45,000 nucleotides of DNA. Origin: Armadillidium nasatum (taxonomy: Eukaryota; Arthropoda; Malacostraca; Isopoda; Armadillidiidae). Both the position numbers and the translations under genes were made by a program. The notes below the pieces were generated by a model that made no database searches, was not told the DNA's origin, and was given only the letters and a program-made list of their open reading frames with translations. Below, piece after piece: positions 1-12,500 of this stretch. The stretch spans positions 139,725 through 184,724 of the forward strand of contig SEYY01000922.1 in the NCBI GenBank assembly GCA_009176605.1, written 5' to 3'. Every line of letters starts with the position of its first letter. Position 1 is the first letter of the stretch.

Positions 1-1393
1 CTGCACTGGTAAAGTATCTCATCTCTGTATTTCTAATTCAACCTTCCATTCTTGCTGGTAACGTGCGATAATTCAGCCTGTGCCGAAGAAGGGGAGCCCC
101 TTCAACCCTCCAACTACCATCCCATTTCTTTAACCTCGGTTCTTTCTTAACCAGAAGACTTCATAACATCTCAGTTCTTCTAATGTTATCTATGATCGCC
201 AGTATGCCTTTCGTAAGAAACGCTCTACTCGTGATCTTCTTTCCCTTCTCATTGACTCTTGGTCCTCCGCTCTTCGGCATTTCGATGAATCTTTTGATAG
301 AGCCTGGCCCAAAGCTTTGATTTCCAAACTTCCCTCTTTCGGAATCTATCCTTCTCTCTGTGATCTTCTTTCTAATTTCGTTTTCAGTCGTTTTATAGTA
401 GCTGTTGTGGACGGCCACAGTTCTTCCTTTTAATCTATTAATAGTGGTGTTCCTTAAGGATATGTGTTCTATCCCCATCACTTTTTTTTTCTTTACATTA
501 ATGAGCTTCTCCCTGTTACTTCATCTCCTTTTCACTCCTATGCCGATGACTCCAATCTTCATTACTCCTTTCAATTTGAAAGGGATCCCTCCCAACGGCA
601 ATTAATTCACGCAAGGAAGGTAGCCTTAGAGCATCTAAACTCTGATTTATCTCGCATTTCAAATTGGGGTAGAGAAAACATGGTCGTTTTCAATGCCACC
701 AAACAAAATTCCTCAATCTCTCTACTCGACACAATCTTCCACCCAACTATGATATCTTCTTCGAAAACGCTCAACTCAAACCTTCATTTCTCCTTAATAA
801 TTTTGGTGTTTCTTTTTCTCGTGATCTTTCTTGGAAAGATCACATTACTTCTCTTTCTAAACAAGATTCTATAAGGGGTGTTATTCGATCCTGTATGAAG
901 TATGCCTCACACATCTGGGGGGGTTCCACACATACAGCTGTCCTTGAAAAGGTGGAGCATAGGGATTTTAGTCTTATTAACTCTCCCGCTCTCACTAATT
1001 CTCTCCAGTCTCTTTCTGCCAGTCGAGTTGTTGCTTAACTCTCTCTATAATATCGTTATTACAATGGACACTGTTCTTCTGAACGATCTGGTCGCATACC
1101 TCCTCCATTGATAAGGGCTCGTGCGACACGTCTTTCTACACAGTCTCATCCTTTCTGTCCAACTCTTTGACCCCAGACTTAACTCAATCTTACATGTACT
1201 CTACTGGTGAAGTCTGAAACACATTCCCTTTATCTATTTTCACAGCTTCCTATGACATACACATCTTCAAAAGCGATGTATCGGGACATGTCAGCTTTTA
1301 ATTTGACCAGATTTTCGATTTTCTCCCTAACTCTGATGGAAATTTTGGTAGTCTCTGGTCTTTGCCCATCAGAGGTGAAAAAAATAATAAAAT
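1..1393 (+). mobile_element. Jockey-like LINE, 3' half (RT to 3' end), decayed
   Basis: This is the 3' part of a non-LTR retrotransposon reverse transcriptase. The catalytic YADD box lies at about 539-550 in a HSYADDSN context, followed by a NWGRENMVVFNA block (about 664-700) and a YASH.WGGS block (about 900-930). The 3' end carries the FKRRVSRH-like tail seen in the other copies. Frames are broken by stops and indels, so no single ORF spans it. It continues to the left of the window. The 3' end, at about 1380-1393, is an A/T-rich tail. It belongs to the same family as the copies at 20.3, 24.1, 29.3 and 37.9 kb. Assignment to the jockey superfamily rests on the RT motifs and on the endonuclease preserved in the 20.3-22.3 kb copy. 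Confidence 0.8.
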
Positions 1394-1908
1394 GTAATGT
1401 AAGACTTTGGATGTGAAAATGGCTTATTTGCAAGGTCGTCAGACTGGGAGAAATATGTATATAAAACCTCCATAGGAGGCAAAAAGTGAAGGCGAAGTAT
1501 GGAAATTAAAAAAGATAGTGTATGGTTTAAAGGATGCAGCCAAAGAATAGTCCATAGTATCAGAAATTCTAGAAGGATTAGGAGGAGTAAAAAATCGATT
1601 GAAACCAATCACATACTATTGAAAAAAGGAAGAAAAGTGATAGGTATTATGTGTATCATGCAGATGACTTCAGCTATGGAGGTGAGTCAATATTTCAAGT
1701 GGAAATAAGAGAGAAGTTATAAAAGAGAATTAAAATTGGGAATGAAGAAAGTAAGAAATTTACTTATAAATATAAGTGTGAAAATTAAACAAGAACAAGA
1801 TTGAATAATAATAGATCAGAGAAAATATATCAAGAGTATAAAATGTTCAGAGATAAAGAGATTTAGAGAAGATAGAGGCTTGACACCAAAAGAATTGACA
1901 GAAAATAG

Positions 1909-2070
1909 ATCAAACGGTAAAATGATTGACTCACGTGCTTGAGGGCGCCGGTTCGATCCCACTTCGGGATCCTAGGTATATACTACCTAGAAAAGTTCCT
2001 CTCCTCGAATAGGGCAATGCCCGTGAGATGTGAACTTTTTATTTAAAAAAAAAAAAAAAAAAAAAAAAAA
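1909..2070 (+). mobile_element. tRNA-derived SINE, copy 1
   Basis: A tRNA-like head with a box A-like stretch (near 1911-1922) and a perfect B box (GGTTCGATCCC, 1950-1960) is followed by a family-specific body ending GGGCAATGCCCGTGAG and a 25-base poly-A tail. Near-identical order and sequence recur at 8478-8632, 11308-11452 and, inverted, 44021-44165. It is inserted in the copia relic. Confidence 0.8.
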
Positions 2071-2515
2071 TTGTGGGAAAAATAAATTGGTTAGCTCAAC
2101 ACACTCGACTAGAGATAGAGATAGCGGTAGAGGCGAGTCTGCTGAGTAAAAGTTTTAAGAATGGTAGAACAAGTGAAATGGGAAGAGCGATAAAAATGAA
2201 AAAAGAGACTATAAGAAAAAGATATTGAAATAGTCCTGAACAGGCTAAAAGGAGAAAGAAAAGAAGTAAAGGAATTTGTTGATGCTTCTTTCAAAAATGT
2301 AGTAGACGGAAATTCACAAATGGAGTATGTAATTAGCCTGAAGAAGGAAAAAAGAAAATAGATCTCCAACAATGTGGAAATCAAAAGTGGCAAGGAGGGT
2401 GGCAAAGTCCTCTATTGAAGCTGAAGCACTTACTGGGAGAAGACGCAGAAAATGCGATCTATTGGAAAACTGTTTGAAAGGACATTATGAATCAGAAAAA
2501 AAAGTTTTATATATA

Positions 2516-3214
<699 letters not shown>

Positions 3215-3793
3215 CATGAAATCTACAGCAGAGGTTTTGAGTTTCAGAGTGAATGGATATAGCCACAATGAAAGAGTTGCTACGGAGAGGAGAGATTGAA
3301 TCAGCGATTGGATTGATGTTTTAAGAAAGGAAGTGTGAAAGAGGATATGATTATAAAGTATGTGACTGAAAGGAAAAGAAGTAAAAGAAAAAAGAAGAGT
3401 TAGACTGATTATTTTTATACATTGTAGATGTGTAAGGAGGAAAAAAAAAGGAAAGACAAAAAGAAAGAGAAGATAGGTATTTCTTTAAGAATGATTGAAA
3501 AAAAGTTCTCATCGCTGTAAATGTTCTTTTTTATTTCCTGCCCTGTCCATCCCTTTTTGTTTTATGTAAATAATTGACAAAATAGAGAAAGAGGGTCATT
3601 GCTTTGTACTTATATTATATAGGCTTAAGTTAATTAGAGTAAATGTCAAATATCTTCTGACACAATATAAATTAACTGTAAAGGTTAAGTGTGGTGAATC
3701 TGGATGTCTACTGACTTTCCAGTGCAGTTATTGTGTTAGGAGCAGTCAGCCTAGATAGGGAAAAATAACACTATCAATAAATATAATAATCTT

Positions 3794-3937
<144 letters not shown>

Positions 3938-4029
3938 CTCTAACATAAGAGAGATAAAGAGAGGATCTATATTTTGTGTAAGTGAGAGTAATTTCTATTA
4001 GAAGAATTTACAGATTAGTGTATGGTATA

Positions 4030-5368
<1,339 letters not shown>

Positions 5369-6559
5369 CTATGATTTAAAATATCCTTTAATCTTTTCAA
5401 GATTTGAGTTGGGAAACGTTTTTTCAATATCAAACTGGACAGTTTTATACTGTTTTGGGGCAGAGTACATATAATCCCCATTGTCATAACCAACAGGAAC
5501 ATTTAAGTTTACAATTTTGGAACTACTTGTCTCTGATTTTTTGGTTTCATTTTTCTCTATAATTGATTCTTCCTCAATTGGAACTAACTCAGTTTTGGAA
5601 ATTTTCTTAAACTTTTCTTTGAATTTCATTTCAAAATCTGATTTTAATCCCTTAAAACTCTTTTTACTTTTAAGTTTTACTTTTGAATTTGAATTTTCTT
5701 CTTCAACTTCTTGGTTTTCTATTTCACAATTGATATTGTTTTCATTTTCTAATTTTTCTGAGGAACTTTTAAGAATTTCTGGTAAACTAATTTCTGAAGC
5801 TAATTTTCGGAGCTTTTTAAGAGGTCTTGAAATATCACCATTTTCCTTTTCTTGTGAAGCTTCTTCATCCACTTCCTTTCGTTTTTTCTTTTTCTTTTTT
5901 TCTGCTGTAGATGTTGCTTTGACATAGCTCTCATTCATATTACAGCTATGAGATTGTATTTCATCTTTAATATTAAGTTCAGATTCACTTTCCGTTGGGG
6001 GTTGTTCTGATTTGCAATTGGAGACATTATCTTCTTCCTTAGAATATTTCTTTTTCTTCTTCTTTTTCTTAGATTCCTTATCTGAAGAATGTATTTCTTC
6101 AGCATAATCGTTCTGAAATTGTTTTCTCGTCTTGTCCGCATCTCTTTCGTCTTCATCCACATTATACTCTTCTGTAATCTCAGTGTGCTTCTCTTCTTCG
6201 GGACATTCACTAATACTTTCTACTTTTTCACTGTCTTTATTTTTCTTGCTTTTTTTACGTTTTTTCTTTTTATCACTGACCTTGTCGTCAGATTCTTCCT
6301 TACTCTTCGTTTTAATAAATTCTTCCTTTTCTTCCGCCTCTGAATCTCTTTCTTTCAAAGATTCAAGTTTTACGTCACTGTCTTGAACAGAAATATTGAA
6401 GCTGAAATTACTTTTTTCAGGCTCAAACTCTAAATCAGGAAATGGGGTTTCAGGCGGTGATGCGGTTTCATTTTTGGCTTTACTTGGAGTCTCTTCATCC
6501 CCCAAAAGACCTTCGCTTCTTTTTCGTTTCAGTTCTTCCATTTTCTGATTAAAATAATC
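5369..6559 (-). CDS. PINX1: PINX1 exon 5 (long Lys/Glu-rich tail)
   Basis: 1191 nt after a TTTCAG acceptor. Encodes residues 200-595 and stops with TAG. It begins with DYFNQKMEEL, like the EYFAKRMAAL block of the human protein. The rest is low-complexity Lys/Glu/Ser, including several runs of six to nine lysines that fit nucleolar targeting. The last 45 residues are more ordered-looking (GYDNGDYMYSAP). Confidence 0.92.
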   Translation of the reverse strand, partial: DYFNQKMEELKRKRSEGLLGDEETPSKAKNETASPPETPFPDLEFEPEKSNFSFNISVQDSDVKLESLKERDSEAEEKEEFIKTKSKEESDDKVSDKKKKRKKSKKNKDSEKVESISECPEEEKHTEITEEYNVDEDERDADKTRKQFQNDYAEEIHSSDKESKKKKKKKKYSKEEDNVSNCKSEQPPTESESELNIKDEIQSHSCNMNESYVKATSTAEKKKKKKRKEVDEEASQEKENGDISRPLKKLRKLASEISLPEILKSSSEKLENENNINCEIENQEVEEENSNSKVKLKSKKSFKGLKSDFEMKFKEKFKKISKTELVPIEEESIIEKNETKKSETSSSKIVNLNVPVGYDNGDYMYSAPKQYKTVQFDIEKTFPNSNLEKIKGYFKS

Positions 6560-9500
6560 CTGAAAGAAAATATAAATATAAAGATCCAAATTAAAATTTC
6601 ATATTTATTATTACAGGCCAACGTTTCTGAAATAACTTTTTCCCTTTTCAAAGCTAAATAAAATAAAATTTACATTAATAAATACTTAATACTAAATTAA
6701 AAATCAAATTGACACTTCAAAAAATTCAAAGCAATCTAATTAAAAATTACCTATCTACATGGTGGAAAACTAAATTTAAACCATGCAGAAAATAAAAAAT
6801 ATAATTATTAAAACAATTTCTGGTTGGTTGACTATAAAAATGTAATAAAGCTATATACAAAGGAACTGAAGAATTATCGCTACTTAATGTTGTGAATTTT
6901 TTTAATTAACAAAGATTCTGAAATTAACAAGCCCTCTCTCGTACAACACTGCCATGAAACTTTAAAATCACTGTACCCAATTTTATACTTACAAGGCAAA
7001 AAATGATTTGGCTTGTAAATATAAAATTGTGTGGAGTGATTTTAAAGTTTTATGACGGTTGTACGAGAGAGAGCTTGTTAATTTTAGAATCTTTATTAAA
7101 CAAATTCACCTAATATTAAATGTCGGAAATTCTTCAGTTCCCTTGAATATATCTTAATCATAATTTTATAGTCAAATAACCAGAAATTGTTTTAATAATT
7201 TGTTATTTTCTACAATGTTTAGTTTAGTTTTCCATCATGAAGGTAGGTAATTTGTGTTTATATTGCTTTGGATTTTTTAAATTGTTTAATTTGATTTTTG
7301 ATTTTAGTATTAAATATTTCTTAATGCAAATTTTTTTTAAAGCGTTGAAAATAGAAAAAGATACTTCCGAAATGTTGGCATGTATATATATATAAAATGA
7401 CAACCTATCAACACCACCACAAACGATACCAAAAACCATTAAAAAAGACTCCATCATGAATACCCAATTTTTCAAAATACTCATAAACGCCCCTCACAAC
7501 ATAATTCAGTGGATCTGAATGATATGTTTGATTTGGTCAAGATAAAGGCACAATCAATGGTAAATATTGACAGATGTGTACTTGAATATTTAAAAATATA
7601 CACAGCTAGACAACAGAGAAACTGACATAATATGAAAGTGTGTGGTTTGTGTACACTTGTGGCTGATGTGATGTAATATCAAAATTAACATAAAATGTTG
7701 TTATAAACTAATGAATTTAAAAATTTACAACAAAACTTCGTGCTTGGTTTGTTATATCATAAAAAAAGGAACTCTTACTATACCTTTATATTTCCGCTAT
7801 AATAAGTAAAAGTCTCCTTTACATCACTTTCTTCTCCCGTTTCTTCATTTATTACTTCTTTGATGCTTTCATTTTGTTCTTCATTCTTCATTTCGTTATT
7901 TCTTTTCCTTTTCAATATTTTTTTTGTTCCAAGAACAGAGGCAAGATCATTTTCATTGTAGAGACTCAAATCTTTTCCTCGAGTGAATTTGGAATAGCTG
8001 TAAAATATTTATATACTGAAGGTAATAGTTTTTTAAAATACAAAATAGTTATTTTATAAAAATTATGTTTCTTTCATATCATATTATTGATTTACCGAAA
8101 TCAGATTTAACTTTTTTTAATATTTTATAAAAATAACCGATTTTTTTTTTTATTTGAATCAAATATTATCTTTATGCCAAAATACATACATGGGCAACTA
8201 TACACACATACAATAAACAACTAATACTTAATTTTAAAAGGTTTCAATTTCATTGTTCAGGTAGTAAATATTATGGATCTAACCACAAACTACCAAGAAT
8301 TGCTACATTATCCTCATAATAATATCAATGGGATTATTCTTTTATACTTTCAAAATCTTTTAAATTAATTACTTGTCGTAGAAATTGTAATGCAAAAAGA
8401 AAAAAAAAAAAAAGAAAAAAAAATTTTTTTTTTTTTTTTTTTTCCACTTCTCCCTCATTATTGACGAATTGTTCTGGTGAACAACAGTGGCTCAAACGGT
8501 AGAGTGATTAACTCTCGTGCTTGAGAGCGCCGGTTCGATGCCACTTGGGGATCCTAAGTATATATTATCTAGAAAAGTTCCTCTTCTTGAATGGGGCAAT
8601 GCCCGTGAGATGTGAACTTTTCCTAATAAAATAAAATAATAATAAACATTCTTCTTTGTTCACTTATTTTCTAAAATATTCGTGGTCTTCCTTTTGATTT
8701 CAGTATTTCTTGGGGGTAGCCTGATCAGACTCTTTCCCTGCCTGAGATCAGGGATGGTGTCCAATACAGTTGTTCAAGGGTCGATGTTTGAAAGACCACA
8801 GAAAAGTTTCAGATCCATTAAGTTAGCCTCATCCACTTTCTTGGGAAGGCAATCTGCCTCTTCATCACCAAGTATACCCTGGTACAAGACTGACCGTATT
8901 CCTAGATCAGCTTTAACTTATATTTGTATGAGTTTAGTTTATTACACATTTGAGAAGCTCTTGATATAGATAGAAGATATTTTGTAGAAGAATAACATCT
9001 ACTTCGGAAGCATTGGTATCTCTCTGTCAGAAATGATGATCCAATTATAAAGGTCTTTAAAATTCTGCTGGTGTTTCACATACGTGGATGAGGATATCCA
9101 TGACATCACTAAATCAGTAAAATTTTCTCCACAATATTTTAAAACCAAGGATGCGATTAAAAGTGAACATTTCTTACACTTTTTCCACAGCCCCTTTACT
9201 TTCACTTACAATTCTGAAAAATTTTTACTGTAAAAATTTTTTTTCTTCCACTTCCACAGCTGTTAAACCTACGTTCTCTGAAGGAAATACAATACTATTT
9301 CCTTTATTCTTCTAACAGCTTTTTCAGTAATTATACAAAAGGTTAACTCCAACTTTACCTTTGCATGTCCTTCTTTTCCTACTCTTGTCTCTTCCAAAGT
9401 TTCCACAGATGTTTTCTCTCTCCCTACTTCTCAACCTATTGCTCAAATATTTATTATTATTAATAATTCCACTTTAGAAAATTCTTGAGTGTTTCTCCCC

Positions 9501-12500
9501 TCCACCTACCCAACTAATTTATGACTGATACTGTAATTACTTCTAATGATGTGCCTTCTGTTCTCTATTTGAGATAAGTACTAAGGCGTATGGTCCTAAC
9601 TTGTGCTTCCATGCTTACACTCTACTTTAGTAGCCAGTTTTGTCTCTGCTTATGTACTTCAATCTTTCTTTCTTGTTGGAGGAGTGTTCATTTAAGCAGT
9701 GAAAAAAATTGGAAGAGGAAATTGTGGGGATCCTTTCACAATCATCTATCTATCACTCAATAGCTTAAACTTGTTTTGTTTCCTCTCTGTAACAGCTGTT
9801 AAAGGAGGCTACCGTTCATGCTTTATTTTAATATAACAATAGTGATGTTCCTCAAATTTCTCTTCTATCTCTTGCTTTTTCTTTTTTACCCCTTATTTCC
9901 ATTATGACATTTTATGTCACTTCTTTAATTATCCAGTCTTATATTGATGACTCCACCCTGCAACCATCAAACCAAACTTTTAAGCCCTATGGCAAAGAAT
10001 GGTCATACAAACAAATATTTGAAATCAATCTAAAATATAATACATGTACTTACTGAACTCTAGCTCTTGAATTTTTAGATTTCATTTCTAATGATTCAAT
10101 GTTCTTCAAATTGTTTGAATCTTTCTCTGATTCACTATCTGAGCTGTCAGAGTTGTTGGCACTATTTAAAGATGCCAAAACATCTTCGAAATTTTCGTAA
10201 TGATCTGTGGTGAGGTCAGGATTGCCACTGAAGCCCATACCTACAAAGAAATGTGAAAAAATGAAGAAGTGAAGAAGTATACAAAAGATTCACCAATAAA
10301 ATAATTAAATTATTAGCTTCCCAAATACTGAAAACCTGTATAATAATATAATAAATTAAACAACTAATTCAAATTGATTAAAACACTAAACTAATATTAA
10401 CAAAATTTATTTCATGTAAAATATAAATTGTAATTAAAATAGTAAACATTACAATTAAAATAAATAATTAGATTATCTTAACATTTATGTAAGAAATTTA
10501 ACCCAAAATTTATTTTTATACAGTAATCCCTTAATTAATGAGGTAAAAAGTTTATACCAAAAATTAAATTTTGTTGCAAATATTCAATTATTGTGTGCCA
10601 ATTGAAATATTTGTAACATTTTTTAAAATGTAAATTTGCTTTTACTTAATTTTAATTTCCAGTTTGATAACTCAATTTCAAATTTCAGACAGGACAGGAT
10701 TTCCTTACATTGTTTAGTCATCTGCTAAATTACTAAGACGAATTTTAATTGATCAACCTGTAGAAATATAATTACAAATCTAACTAACAATTTTACTTTA
10801 TTTCTAAGATCAGCAATCCTTAGATATAAGCAAATGAATTAGGTCTTTGCGGAAATGTGTTGGCATAAAGAAGATTTGAAAACTTTTTTCCTTGAAAGAA
10901 TAATTAAACATAAAGAAACATGAGCATTGCGATAAAATAAAAATAAAACAAGAACATGAAATGGGTGAGGCAATATTTCAAACAATTCCCAACAAACCAA
11001 ATGAACATCAGACAAAGTTAAATCTGCTTGAAGTTCAGCATGCAGGTTGACAATTCGAAACTAAAGAAGACTCATAACTGAAGATTAGACTCTTTTGTTT
11101 ATTTGGAATTTGGAAAGAACAATGTACTTAAAACAAATCCCGCTTAGTACTTATTAAAACAGAAGTATTACCTCTTTTCTCATCCTAAAAAAAACGGAAA
11201 GGAGATGGAAGAATTCCATGATAGTTGTGGACAGTATGAGTACAAAACTATAACAAGTTTGCAGTTTAAATCACAGGTGAAGCTGCAAGAGTAGATAAGA
11301 AAAATGTCATATATGGTAGTGTGAATTACTCGTATGTCTAAAGCTAGTTCAATACCTCATTTGGATCATAGCGAAAAACTAGCTATCTAGTTCCTTTCCT
11401 TGAATATGACAACGCTCGTGAGATATATAAATTTAAAAAAAAAAAAAAAATTAAATAAACCCAGAAAATCTGAAAAAAAACTGACAATGAATTGTTTTGC
11501 TATATTGGGCCATAAATTCTTAATGTTGAAAAAGCTGACTTGTTTTGGAAATGAGTGTTTTTACATTCATGGTTAAAACAAAAAAAATCACCCAGTTTAT
11601 AAAATGTGAAAGAAAACCTTTTAGGTAAACCCATGTCATTTATAGTGCATAGCATTCTAAGCCTTAAGACATAAATCAATGCATCTCTTTGTAATTTGAA
11701 GTATAAAAAAAGCTTTATATGAAAATTCATTCACAAGCTATTTTCGTCAATCAGATGAGAATTTTTGCAAGCAAAATTATCTTTCAGAGATTTGAACAAA
11801 GCACCTGGTGACCTCACTGCTCTATTTTCCTAATGTAAAATGATATTCCAACTTCTTTCTTACTTCTTCTCTTTTCTCTCTCTCTCTTTGATGGATCAAG
11901 GGGACTACCGCAACAGTTAAAACACATTATTTGCAAAGAGACTTAAGCAATTCAACATTTCGGCTGATAATCACATTTGTAGATTTCTGGAAAAAGTTTA
12001 GCATCAAAGACGCATCAAAAACATTCAACAGTCTTGGCTCTAATTTATAGCAATCAATATGGAGACCATTTGGAAACATTCTTTTCAACTGAAAAATAAT
12101 TCAAAGAATTTTTCAATGATAAAGAAACTGCTCAGATCAGAGAGAAATTCAGTTTTAATAAGTGAATGAAAGTATTTTGAATTACTTTCAAAGACCTAAG
12201 CATTGTGGCTTAAATATAAACACTCAACAAGCATATGAAAATACTAATGTTTATAAAGCTAAAGAGATCACACTAAAGAGTGTTAAAATATTTTATACCA
12301 CCAAATTTTTTATAAGACCAAGTTCAAACATTGATTCTAATGTTGATTGTCGTAGTCAAATCTGGTGGAAAATGGACAGTCTAATACTAACAGTTAGGAA
12401 CAATATGAGAGAGGACATATATAAAGTATTACACTTATAAAATTTTGTTTTAAAACATAGAAAAAATTAATACATAGTGTGAATGTAGTTCAATTTAATA

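Noticed and set aside
5517-6386. Plus-strand Ser/Phe-rich frames opposite PINX1 exon 5
   Set aside because: They are antisense shadows of the Lys/Glu-rich tail.
8682-8969. Plus-strand 95-codon frame as a gene
   Set aside because: No family match or splice signals; the minus strand carries the RNase H-like motif.
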